From assembly GCF_000143415.4 (NCBI RefSeq), contig NW_003314261.1:124001-188000 (forward strand): a DNA stretch of 64,000 nucleotides, read 5' to 3'. The stretch is from Selaginella moellendorffii (taxonomy: Eukaryota > Streptophyta > Lycopodiopsida > Selaginellales > Selaginellaceae). Below are positions 11,945 through 22,820 of this stretch, in pieces; within the stretch, counting starts at the first letter, position 1; every line of letters starts with the position of its first letter. A program made the position numbers and the translations under genes. The notes beneath the pieces were generated by a model. The model saw only the letters and a program-made list of their open reading frames with translations, made no database searches and was not told the DNA's origin.

Positions 11945-12177
11945 TGTTAGGTGCTAGCTTTGACCATGTGGTCAATATCGGTCAAAAGGAGGCTCAAGGG
12001 TATATAAGGCATGTTAGGGTAAGGGACAAAACCCTACCCTAGGGCTTAGAGTGGAGCGGCGGTGCAATGGAGCTTTTGAGGTAGCTCGGGGGTAGTTGGG
12101 TGGTGAGGAACCTCAAGAGGTGGCATAGCATAGTCTAGGGTGACTAAATCTCTATCTTTTTGTGCTGGATCATAACA
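11945..12177 (+). repeat. 3' LTR of gypsy copy 1
   Basis: 233 bp, TGTTAGGTGC...ATAACA, preceded by a purine tract at 11931-11942. It carries about 10 bp (GTAGCTCGGG) absent from the 5' LTR but present in copy 2. Confidence 0.9.
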
Positions 12178-12183
12178 CCATTG

Positions 12184-13947
12184 TGTAAGCGACTAATTTT
12201 TCCATTCTACTTTAGTCACTTAACCACACCTCCGACCACTTGGAGGAGTCTCATTCACAACCTCCATAAGTCCCATTCAGGACTTGGGGCTTGCTAGCCC
12301 CGAGAATGGCATCCATGCCACTCAACCTTTGCACTTGGTCCAAGTGCTCCACGTGTTCAATCCCATGACCGACACCCAAAGGTACTACTGACATCTCGGC
12401 CCGTTACGCTAAGGCCATGCCCATTCACCTTTGCTGCGCAAATGGTCCAATACCACTTGCATCACCATCCCGTCTCTCCAAGACTAGGCCATCTGTCTAC
12501 AAGGGGTCATCCTAGATCCACTCCTTAGCATCCTTAGGATGCCCACAGACCTGGGGAATCGCCTTCCCCAAAGTCCCTTTGTCAGTTCCTACCAAGTCCC
12601 TTTCTGCCCCTGGCCGTGTTTGCCAACACTGCCACTGGATCGAGGCCCACAGGCCCGACCACTAAGTCCCACGGTCCTCTGGGACTTCCTCACCACACGA
12701 CTGTGTCCTTGGTCACTACCCCAGAGGACTGCTCCTCTTCCTTTCCACAGTCTGGGCCTTTGGGACGACATTTCGGAACACCGTGGCCTTACGCGAGCCA
12801 CCTAGGTACTCTCCCCGCCTTTCGCCTTTAGGTGCTCTAGCCATGGGCTTAGAGCGAGGTTCCGTTGAGCCACGCCTGGTATCCAAGTAGGTAGTGCCAC
12901 CCACACTTGGACTGGGAGCATCGGCCAGTCGATCTCCCGGGGGAACTAGAGCCGGCTCTTGAACACTTCACCAAGCTACCCCGCTTGTCGGTCCGTATTC
13001 ACTCTAGTCTTGGACTTCCCAGTGGTCAGTTCCTCACCCAACACTGGGTCTGGCCTTCCTGGGCCAAACTGGCCTTTCCTGGCCAAACTGGCTCCACTGC
13101 AGTCCTCCCCCTTACTATACTTTTGGAGCTCACCAAACCCCCCAGGGTCTGGGAGACGAACGCTTTGGGCTTTCACCCTCTCAGGCTCCGGACTCGGACT
13201 CGGACTCGGACTCGGACTCGAACTCGGACTCGGACTCGGACTCGGACTCGGGCTCGGGCTCGGTCTCGGCCTTGGCCTCGGTCTTGGCCTTGGCCTCGGT
13301 CTCGGTCTCGGTCCCGATCTCGGTCTCGGTCTCGGTCTCGGTCCCGGTCTCGGTCCCGGTCTCGGTCTCGACTTCGGACTCCATCTCGGACTCCATCTCG
13401 GGTCCATCTCGGGTCCACCTCGGACTCCATCTCGGACTCCATCTCGGACTCCATCTCGGACTCCATCTCGGGTCCATCTCCGGTCCATCTCGGACTCCAT
13501 CTCGGGTCCATCTCGGACTCCATCTCGGGTCCATCTCGGACTCCATCTCGGACTCCATTTCGGGTCTATCTCGGGTCCACCTCGGACTCCATCTCGGACT
13601 CCACTTCGGACTCCAACTCGGGTCCATCTCGGACTCCACTTTGGACTCCACTTCGGACTCCAACTCGGGTCCATCTCGGACTCCACTTTGGACTCCAACT
13701 CGAGTCCATCTCGGACACTCCCACGTGTCATGTGTTGGTCCTTTTGGGTCCCTTTTTGGAGCCTCGCCTTTTGCTCGCTTCGTGCTCGTTCCTCGAGCAC
13801 TTCGTTGGGAGTTCCACTCCCGCTCTTGACTTTTCAAGTCGGAGCTTTTGGTCCAAACGTGTTACGCTCGTTTGGCTCTCGCTTCGGCCACTACCATGTG
13901 GCGCCCTTCTGTCTCCACTTTGGGGCCTAGGGATTTTGTGTCTCACA
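12184..13947 (-). mobile_element. Solo LTR of family L (1764 bp) with CATTG duplication
   Basis: On the minus strand it runs TGTGAGACAC...CGCTTACA. The flanks are CATTG on both sides (12179-12183 and 13948-13952), so this is a solo LTR left by LTR-LTR recombination. It matches the LTR at 58473-60172, which is followed by an initiator-Met PBS; that fixes the strand. The long open frames across it, rich in Arg-Thr or Leu-Gly, arise from the CTCGGA arrays and are not genes. Confidence 0.9.
13185..13712. repeat. CTCGGA hexamer/dodecamer array inside L LTR
   Basis: Three blocks on the plus strand: (CGGACT)n from 13185, (CGGTCT/CGGTCC)n from about 13260, then 12-bp units CTCCATCTCGGA mixed with GGTCCATCTCGG to 13712. 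The same arrays occur at 23533-24000, 50303-50592 and 58676-59168 with different lengths; they are missing from the L LTR at 48641-49527. Confidence 0.95.
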
Positions 13948-14430
13948 CATTGTCACTTTAATGGGCAACAAGTGAGGATATCAGTGGTGGTGGTATCGTG
14001 GTGGAGACTCACTCTTACAGTGGTGCATTTTCATTACACCATCCTAAAAGAGTGGGCAAAACCGAGACAGCCCAAGGAGTGGAGGTCTAGATGGCTCCCA
14101 TGCTTCGGCAGAATGGTAAGTGGTGAGATTCACTAGCAGTGGCTCCCCCCGGACTTTGTTCTACATTCAGCTTATAGGGGAGACTTGGACATTGACACGA
14201 TTCAATTGAGATGACCACATCCACTTCTACTCTAAGACTAGGTCCAGCTGTGAGACAAAAGGATCACGTAGAGTAGCTCATTAAGAGGGTGGCACACCTA
14301 GTTTTTGTATTAGTCCCATTGGGAATATACATATATGTTTAGAAATCTCGCTGGATTGTAGCACCACAGGGTGTCTTTCACCCTAAATGTGTGAAATCCT
14401 AAATGTGCCTACCCTTAAACCTAAAACTTA
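13948..14430. other. Flank of the solo LTR; no gene recognised
   Basis: This continues the sequence interrupted at 7290. The first ~190 bp stay open in the frame that continues from the left flank, but no motif is recognised. The rest is unannotated. Confidence 0.35.
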
Positions 14431-14453
14431 AAACCCTAAACCCTAAACCCTAA
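14431..14453. repeat. Interstitial telomere-type repeat
   Basis: Three CCCTAAA units, the plant-type telomere sequence, placed exactly where the old L LTR at 14454 is truncated. Confidence 0.85.
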
Positions 14454-15407
14454 GGGGGTTTGGTGCATTCCAAAAGTATAGTAGGGGAGGACTCAAATAG
14501 AGCCAGTTTGGATAAGAAGGGCTAGTGTAACCAAGATAGGCTATACCCATATGGTGGGTGATGCTATAACCACTGAGGAGTCCAAGGCTAGAATGAACAT
14601 AAATAGACAAGTGGGGTAATTTATTGAAGTGTTTAAGAGCTAATTGTAGCTCCCCTAGGAGATCAAATGGTCGATGCTCTGAATCAAAGTATGGGTGGTA
14701 TTACTTGGGTACTTGGTATGGTTAATCGGAACCTCGCTCTTGTCTCATGGCTAGGGCACCCAAAAGCAGGTGGGGAGAGTACTCGAGAGGCTCACATAGG
14801 GCCACGGTGTTTCAACATGTTGTCCCAAAATCCCAGATTGTGAAAAGGAAGAGGAACAATGTTCTTATGTAGTGACCAAGGATACAGTCATGTGAGAAGG
14901 AAGTCCTAGAGGTTAGTAGGACATAGTGGTTGAGCCCTCAAGCTTTGACCCAGTGGCGATGTTAGTGAGCATAGTTGTGGATGGAGAGGGACTTGGTGGG
15001 GATTGAAGAAAAGACATTAGGGAATGGTGTTGTTTATGTCTCTACGTATTCTAAGGGTGTTAAGGTGTAATCAAGGGATGACCACTAATGGACGGGAGGC
15101 CATTTTTTGAGAAACAGGACTATGCTGCAGATGGTGTTAAACCATTGGTGTGACAGAGGTGAATAGACATAGCCTTAGCGTAATGAGTTGAAATGTTAAT
15201 AGTACCTTTAAGTGTTGGTCATAGGATTAAACATGTGGAGCACTTGGACTAAGTGCAAAGGCTAAGTGGCATAGATGCCATTTTTGAGGGCTAGCATGTC
15301 CTCAAGTCAGAAATAAAACTTAAAAAGGTCATGAGTTAGACTCCTTCAAGTGGTCAAAGATGTGGTTACGTGATTAAAGTAGAATGGAATATTTAGTCAC
15401 TTACATC
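14454..15407 (+). mobile_element. Old truncated L-family LTR
   Basis: From GGGGGTTTGGTGCATTCC to AGTCACTTACA it follows the 3' half of the L LTR (59210-60172) with many transitions. It lacks the 5' half and the CTCGGA arrays. Sequence after 15407 does not show a clear PBS, so this is a fragment. Confidence 0.75.
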
Positions 15408-16430
15408 AAACACAATTCTTGTTCTCGGTGGTAAAATCTGTGTCTAGGGGTGTTTTAGGAGTCAAATGAGTTCTCCTAAGCATGGGATTCACTACCATTC
15501 TGGCAAATTCCTTCATTTTTCTTACCTTTCTTTGGGTTTTGGAACTCATATTTGAATAATCTTGTTTTTGCACTCTATTTTCTTGTATTTTTGGCAAGTT
15601 GAGTAGATGGGCTAGTAGATCTTATCATTTTCCATCCTCTGACATCACAAATCTGCAACTTGGTATAGGAATCACAAGATGCAAGGAGATTTGAGACTCA
15701 TGTAAATAGGATTATCTTTGGTAGTGGTGTATGTTCTCTACAAGCTATAATTTTCTCTGATCTTTTTGGCATTTAGTAGATCTGTTTCCACAAAGCTCTT
15801 TCTTGCTTGAATTTGTTTATTCTCTTACAAGTTCTTAGTGTTTTTCAATTGTTGAGGGTTTGAATGGTTCTTTTTCTTTGTCTCATGGTTTCTATAAGCA
15901 TTTTCTTGGATCATTTTCCTCATTCCTATAAGGAGCCTAACAAGAGCTTTCTTTTAAGTTCTCATGAATTTTGGTGTTTTGTGTCAAGGAAGAGCTTTCT
16001 CGCCTCTTTTCTACTTATATTTTCTAAGATTCTTTTTGTCTGAGAGCTAGGGACAGCAGTTGCAGAGGCGCTAGCAAAAGCACCAACTTCCACCCAACAA
16101 ATCAAGTAGTTAGAAGCAATAAGGTTAGGGGCTTTCTAAACAGTCCTATCTCACTCATTTTCACCACTTATAGCTTGATTTTTCCAATTTGAGTCCTCAT
16201 AGTCCTCAAATTGCCAACTTGAAAAGCCTATACAGATTTTTTATTAAATCTGTGCTTTCTTTGTTGCTGAATTGCTTCTATATGTTGAAGAGCTTAATGT
16301 TGATTCTTATCCATCCCCTCAAGTTGAATGAGCCTTAATTGCAAGTCTTCATTGTCACTTAGTCCATGCTTCAGCACTAGTTGTAGAGTTGGGATCTCCA
16401 ACTCAATTAGAAGTATAGCTTCTATTCCAT
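15408..16430. other. No gene recognised
   Basis: AT-rich DNA with T-rich tracts. I find no convincing reading frame. It could be non-coding interior of the gypsy fragment that follows on the minus strand. Confidence 0.4.
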
Positions 16431-16439
16431 AAACTAGCT

Positions 16440-16935
16440 AAAAAGGAGTGAAGTTTGATGTTATATTATACATGGTTTTGTAAGCTTATAATGTTGGCAG
16501 CAACCATTTGTCCCAATCTTTCTTCTTCTCAGTAGTCAATTTTCCTAGAATGTTGCACAATACACCATTTGTTCTCTCAACCAACCCATTAGCTTGTGGA
16601 TAATATAATGTTGATTGTTGATGTTTTATGGATAGCTTCCTTATTAGTATTTTAACAACCTCATTGTAAAAGTGTGAGCCTTGGTCAGTGACAATCTCTA
16701 ATATATGTGCATATATTTTGGACAAAATAGTTTACCATAACTTCCTTGGTATTGGTTTTAGTTACTACTATTTCAGCCCACTTAATAAAGTAGTTTGTTG
16801 CCACCAAGATAAATCTTTTCTAACTTGACGGCACCGGAATTGATCCTACAAAATTTATCCCCCATTTCTCAAATGGTCCTCTTGGTAAAATTGGATGAAG
16901 ACATCTCACCTATGCATGGGTGAGAGCTTTGACAT
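16440..16935 (-). pseudogene. Ty3/gypsy integrase core fragment (different family)
   Basis: Minus-strand frames give a retroviral-type integrase core: RGPFEKWGINFVGSI, VATNYFIKWAEIVV, then VTDQGSHFYNEVV and STLYYPQANGLVERTNGVL. The second catalytic Asp (TDQGSHF) and the Glu (VERTNG) are present. The first Asp is Asn in WGINFVG, and at least one stop lies in the core. It belongs to a lineage unlike gypsy copies 1-3. LTRs were not identified. Confidence 0.75.
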
Positions 16936-18085
16936 ATGACTCTCTACATTGCTTTTTTCTTTTTACATGGCTTTTGAGATTGAGAAGAGCCTAAAACAGC
17001 TACTTTGGCTTAGGGTGTAAGGATACACAAGCTTTTCTTCTTCCAGTAAAGCGGCAATAAATCTATGCTCGATTAGATGATGCAATTCAAGTAGTACTAG
17101 AAAATTTATCAAGTGAAGGAGGCAATGAAGGAAGAGTATTTGGCTATCTCCACTTATGTGACTAAGCTCAAGTTGGGGATTTAGTGAAAGGTGGCCAAGC
17201 AATGCCATTCTAAGTGTAGCAATGTGTATGACCAAGATTGAGAAAGATTTAATATGAGAGCTAGTATTTCCAATGTGGTAGAGATGCTAGGGCCATTTCC
17301 TACTATAGCAGTGTACATCTTTTAGGCATAACCATTTGCCCCTAGCCATCACTGGCACTAACTGCAAACTCTTCTATTCCTATTGTTGACTCAACTACAT
17401 TGGAGCTTCAACAATACAAGCCTTTGTTACTATAGCAACATCAAAACTTCATCCTTTAGCAATATTAGCAAGAGTAGCTTTTGGAGGAACTTTGCACTTT
17501 CAGGGTATAAGTGTCGTGAATGTGACTTTGGGTATCGAAAGTTACTTGTCGGCCAGTCCTTACGGACACTCTTTCCTTACTGCCACGATGGCAGGAGGTC
17601 GATATTGCTGGACCCGTTATCAGTTCCCACTTGAGCTAGTTGAGAAACTGGTCATTGACTGTGTACTTAAATCGGATAAACATAAGGTAGGAACCCTATG
17701 TGTTTCTTGCTGAGCATACTCGGCCTGGTTTGAGAAACTCCTGTCATTGGCTTGCACTTGCTAATATCAAGAACCCTCACGTATTGAGATTAGTCCCTCA
17801 ATATCCCTGGATGATAGCTTACCGTGTTTGCCAAAAACCCTCGCTATCATGCCTTTTGTGTTAGTCTCAATTCAGTCCCAAATGCTATTTATGGAAAGTG
17901 TCTAGATTTGCTCATTTGGCATATCTACGGAATATAGAGATTAGCTTGAACACAATGGTGTTCATCCCGTGTCCAAATTCGCATTTTAGCGCCATTCCAT
18001 ATTTAGTAAATTTTGAGCTTGTCCCAGAGATTAACTCTTGATACTAAGGGAGGATTGGGGTGAAAGCCCAAAGTGTGTGTTCCTC
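16936..18085. other. Unassigned, probably 3' interior of a Q-family element
   Basis: A plus-strand frame at 17492-17713 is open but matches nothing I know. The stretch ends in a poly-purine tract directly before a Q LTR, so it probably belongs to the interior of an element on the plus strand. Confidence 0.3.
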
Positions 18086-18107
18086 AGGGGGGGGGGGGGG
18101 GGAGGAT
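18086..18107 (+). other. Polypurine tract (16 or more G) before Q LTR
   Basis: A G run followed by AGGAT sits immediately 5' of the TGTGGGGGG LTR start. This is the expected place and composition of a plus-strand primer. Its length is unreliable because it is a homopolymer. Confidence 0.6.
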
Positions 18108-18640
18108 TGTGGGGGGTTCCAAATGTATAGTAGGGATAGTGGGTAGGTCGAGCATGGCCGACCAACCTTGCATGCCTATCTTTGTTCTACATCTGATTTG
18201 GGTTTAAGCCTAAGTTCCATTCTATGTTAGTTGGTGGAGTATCTATATCCTCGCGTTAGGCCACCGGTATGTTGAAATAGCGCCAGACTCCATTTGGCTC
18301 CATTTTGCATGCTGGTCCTGGCATTGGGATGCTGGATACTCTAGGACTGTTCCAAGTCACTCTGGGCTTCTGTTCCTTCGCTCCTTGGGTTGTATGCTCG
18401 GGAGTTGCTCCGTGGTCTGGTTCCATCATTCCTTCGCTCCATGTTTGGGAGTTTGGCACCGTTCCTTCGTTTAGTGGCCCAAGGCTCTGAAACTTGGGTT
18501 CCACACCGCTGTCCTTTGGACACGTGGCATGTAACACGTGGCATCTGTCACGTGGCACAAAAAGGGTTTAGGTTCCGCTTTGTGGTGTTATCCTATGGTA
18601 AATCACCATAGGATAAAGGGTAAAAACCATGTGTGCTACA
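18108..18640 (+). mobile_element. Q-family LTR (533 bp)
   Basis: TGTGGGGGGTTCC...GTGCTACA, followed by TTTGGTATCAGAGG (Met-i PBS) at 18641. A second, diverged copy lies in reverse at 57967-58472. It has a polypurine tract on its left and a PBS on its right, so it may be shared by two tandem elements. Confidence 0.8.
18521..18556 (+). promoter_or_regulatory. Three CACGTGGC (G-box/ABRE) motifs in Q LTR
   Basis: CACGTGGC occurs at 18521-18528, 18535-18542 and 18549-18556, a regular 14-bp spacing. In plants this octamer is the core of G-box/ABRE sites bound by bZIP factors. The position about 90 bp before the LTR end fits a U3 enhancer. In the Q LTR copy at 58 kb only one intact motif remains. 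Confidence 0.6.
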
Positions 18641-18642
18641 TT

Positions 18643-18654
18643 TGGTATCAGAGG
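18643..18654 (+). other. Primer-binding site of Q element
   Basis: TGGTATCAGAGG, complementary to the 3' end of plant initiator-Met tRNA apart from its last base. Confidence 0.75.
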
Positions 18655-21600
18655 AGGAGTCTCGGCGAGTACTATCCAATGAGATTGGGCAACTAGTCTC
18701 GTTGCATACGCAGAGATGAAAACGATGATCCGAGTGGGTGCATGTTTTGGTGCAAAGGCTTCACAGTTGTTCCTTGGGTATTGTTTTTTGTTACCTTTTT
18801 GTACTATGATAATGTGAGCTTGCTCTTGGGCTCATAGGATGGATTTGAGATGCTCCATTTGCACGAGTTTGCGCTTGGGCTCGTGAGTGAGGCACATTAG
18901 CAACTCAAGTTTGCACTTTGAGTTGGTAGGATTAATATTAGCCTATTAGTGGTTCCATGAGTTGTTCCATGTACCATGGGTGGAAGTAAACCTTCCCTAG
19001 GTTTGCTATGAGTGGCAATATGCTGGTCTGTAGCTGTTTAGCACGACACTAGTGGGTTCTTCCTAGGCATGATTATAAGTGGATCAATCAAGACTATAGG
19101 GATTAGTCTATTGATTTAGGTAGTCATTGCCGTGCTCTCTCATAAACTTTTCTTGGATTGGACTGAAGGTAGTGTGAAAGCAAGCTTGAGGTTTAGTCAA
19201 AGATGAGACCCAAAAAAGAGTTGTCAGGGATGAAAGATCAAACACGTAAATCATTTTCTCTTCTTGGAGATATAATTTGTAACGAGGTATTAACTCATTA
19301 TTCATGTTCACAGTATGTAATCAAAGGTTTCTATCTTAATGCATGTTGTAAATGATGGTCTTACAAATGGTAAGTTGTGGGATAGATAGTAGTGAAGCGC
19401 TAAACCATTTTGTCTAAGCTTGCTATTGGAAGACTTGGGTTACAATGCTCAATTATTTTCCAGGGAACCTTGTTATTGCTCCTTGAGTAGCTTGGTGTTC
19501 AATTAGTGTTGAGTTTGGTTAGAAAGAGAGTGAAATGAGTTTATCCGTGTTGTGAACAAAAGTTAGTGGTGTTGGGTGTTATAAATTTCTATTGGTGGAG
19601 TGTGGCATTTATGTTGCATTTTGTCGAATCAAGTTGACACTTGATACTTACGTAAACCTTTATAGTAGTGACATGGGCGTTGCTCGTAGTGTTGCTCGAT
19701 TGATAATCAAATCATTGTGATACTTATATCATATCCATGTGATAATGAGCAATGTGTTTACGAAGTTGCTTGGTTAAACGATGATCAACCCTAAGTGGTT
19801 GATGGAGAAGCTAGTCTACTTACATGTAGTAGCATTGTAGTAGCTTTGACTGAGTTCTCGATGGTGGTCCATTATATTAAACTTAAGTTTGTGCCTTGTT
19901 TTCTGAAGAGTTTGCCCATAAGGTGTTGGAAAAGGGTTGTAGCATTCATTTGCTATAGCTCATCGGTTGATCTGTTAACACTTGGAGTAGATTGTTGGAT
20001 GGAGAAGGTGTGTAGTTGAGGCATTGACATTGCTAACACTTATGTTAGTGGAAGTGGCATTGTTATTTCAAGTGATGAGGAATTTTTTCTTAAAACTTGA
20101 TTTTCCATGTCATTTTTCTTGTTAGTGTTTTGGCTTCATATTGGATCTTGAAGGTGGTTGAAGAAAAGTGTTAGTGCAATGTGGATATCCGAAGATGTGG
20201 TCTTCATGATCAAGCCTTGGATGTTCATTTTGCATATTACGAATGTCGATGTTGGATATCGAAAATTTAGGCATAATGTTCAATACTTAAGCATACTATG
20301 GGTTTCGAGAAATTGTGTTGAGATGAATCTTTATGATGTTGTTAGTAGGAGGAAGTTGGTTAAGTCTTGAAGGTTTGCATTCCTAGACTGAGAGTCATTC
20401 TTTCTCTAGGATGGAAAATTTTCCACAAATTTTTTTAGGTTTTTCCGATGGCTGATCTATTGATCACTTTGCTCAAAAACCATTCCATTTTCGTAAGCCA
20501 GTACAAACTAGTGAAGGGGTTGGAGTTGACTTTGGTTAGCTTAAACCTTAGTAAGTAGTTTGTATGATGCGGCCCGAAAGGGATGCTGACTTTTGGGGCT
20601 AAGGCAATTGAGTTGAATAGAGTCTGGAGTTGGTGTAGAAAAGTAGCCACTGCACTTTTCTAAGAAGGGTGACCCTTGTGCCTTTTTGCTATAGCATTCT
20701 GCTTGGTGGCAGGTTGCATCTTTACATTTTGTTAAATTTTATGAGAGTAGTGAGCTCTCACTGATCTTGACTTAGTCTTGGTAGCCCTGCACCTTGGCTG
20801 AGGATGGTGATGTCCAACTTAGTTGTTTGAGGTTGAGATGTTAATACTCATATTATAGCTTTGTCTATGAAGAGGTTGTGTACTGATACAAGTCCATCTT
20901 ATAGTCTTCACTTTAGTTTCGACTAAGTGTTGATTACGCATAGTTAGCCTCTTCAAGGCATGCTCAGAGCTATTGGCTAAATGCATTAGTGAGCTTATCA
21001 CGGTTGAGTTAAATTCAAGTGGTCATTTAGTTTGTGCTTGTCTATGAACTTTTATCTTGTACCTAGGGTATCACATTCATGTTGGACAAGTATATGACTC
21101 GATGACATGAGTTGAGTGTTTGGGTCTTGTGAAGGCAAGTTGAAAGAGTAATTGTTAGTTGCTTGACAATTAATGATTGCTTGGAGACTTTATCGAAGAC
21201 TGTTTGACACTTGTTTTGCTCGATGATGATTTAGTGGTGATAGGCTTGCTTCAGTTGATGGTGTTGCAAAGGATCGTGTCATTAGACTTACATGAGTTTA
21301 CTATGTTGGAATATCGATTCCACCTCTGTTGATATCATTTGGTTACATTTAGTCCGTAGTGTTGGATTTTATTGAATCTTGGATGTGGTGATTCACTACT
21401 TGATTATGTGTTATCTGTAACTTATTATTGGAAGATTGGTCTTAGATACTAAGTAAAGTATCTTTGATCTTGGTTAGATTAGTTGCTAGCGAGTTTTGAG
21501 TGGTGATTCACTCGTGCTTTCTTCTAGCTTTGTTATGGTGTTGGTGGCACTGAAGTGATGCCTTGTTGTTGATAATATTAATATTGAGATTCGACTGAAA

Positions 21601-22815
21601 TGAGATGTCTTTCCTTAGGATTGATATTGAGTTTCATTAGTCTTAATAAAGATAGTGTTGATGATTCAGCTAAAGTTTTTGTGTTATTAGCATTCATGCA
21701 TTTGCTAGTTAGCAATTATGTTGACATTCAAATGAATTGAGTGGCAAGTTTGAGTTAGTTATGCTCTAGATGAGATTATTTAGTAGAGGTTTGAGCTTTG
21801 GCTTTTTCTTGAAAAGTGATTCAATCATGGACTATACTAGCCTTACATGTGAAAGAGTTAATGATTGATATTAAAGTGATTGAATCCTTATTAGATTTGA
21901 GTTAAGGATATATCGATCATTGATGATTCTTCTTGTGTTTATTATAAAGTGAGTTACGTCTTGCTATAGATAGATTCATGGAGGATCGTTTTATAAGCTT
22001 TGCATTATGAAGTTTAGCTTATGGATGTGTTAAGTAGGATGTTATGGATTGAGCCATGATTTCTTCTTTAGCATCGAAGTTAGTTTATGTGAAACTTGTG
22101 ATCATTATTAGGCAAGACTTAGCTATAGACTTCTTCGAACCTTTGGTTCCTTGAGTTTTTATGCTCATTGTTCCATTTGTTAAAAGTTGTTGGGGAAGGC
22201 ATTTTGGCTTGTTAGCTTCGATGTTGAAATTAGTATTTGTATCTAGCAATCATTAGTAATGATTGACTATCATCTAGGGTAGTTGATTATCCTTATCAAA
22301 AGTTTTACTTGATTATTGTTGGTAAGAATGATTTGCCATTCTTTAGGATGATAGATTCTTTATTTGACGATGATTATGCATTTTTTCATTGATGGGATGA
22401 TTGATGGTATTTCATGATTGTTAGTTGTTCTCTTTGATGGCTTATGGCTTCTCGCAATACCACATGTTCTTTGTGGTTTGTTTTGGATTGGTCTTTTGGG
22501 TTTGAGACATCAGTAGGATGTTGTTGACTTGAGTCAATATGAAGCAACTTGAGTTCCTTCGTATTGTTGACTGGGATCTATTTAGATTGGCTTGTGCAAT
22601 GGTTCGCATGACTAAGTGTTTGTTGGTCTTATCACATTCATTCTTGTCTGTTGATTGTTACTCGAGTTATTTTTGATAAATTAGGATGTTATTTCCTTCA
22701 GGTGATACATTCGTGAGTATTGTGCTTGTCGATTAATGATACTTTGTGTTTTTTGAGTTGTCTTTTGTGAGTTGTTTGGTATACTATTTCCAATCTTTAG
22801 TAGTTAAGCTTTATC
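18655..22815 (+). mobile_element. Q-element interior, apparently non-coding
   Basis: About 4.2 kb of T/G-rich plus-strand DNA with no frame longer than ~75 codons and no gag or pol motif that I can see. It is either a non-autonomous element or one decayed beyond recognition. It ends where an L LTR begins. No 3' LTR was found. Confidence 0.5.
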
Positions 22816-22820
22816 ATTGA

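Larger units (their letters stand above)
7295..12177 (+). mobile_element. Ty3/gypsy LTR retrotransposon, copy 1, degenerate full length
   Basis: LTRs begin TGTTAGGTGC and end ATAACA at 7295-7516 and 11945-12177. A 5-bp duplication CCATT flanks the element (7290-7294 and 12178-12182). A primer-binding site complementary to initiator-Met tRNA (TTGGTATTAGAGG, mutated from TATCAGAGG) follows the 5' LTR. A purine tract TGGGGGGGAAGAA precedes the 3' LTR. The order protease, reverse transcriptase, RNase H, integrase is that of Ty3/gypsy. The LTRs differ by several indels, so the insertion is old. Confidence 0.95.

Noticed and set aside
12305-12325. GAATGGCATCCATGCCACT as another copy of the giant-element palindrome (also 48762 and 60036)
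   Set aside because: It is a shorter inverted repeat fixed at one position of the L LTR and lacks the GGCC centre; it is LTR sequence, not the dispersed palindrome.
12907-14136. Long plus- and minus-strand frames rich in Arg-Thr, Leu-Gly or Ser-Asp in the L LTRs (also at 23308, 23514, 58386, 58490)
   Set aside because: They are open only because the 6/12-bp array has a unit length divisible by three; several frames on both strands are open at once, and they lie wholly within LTRs.
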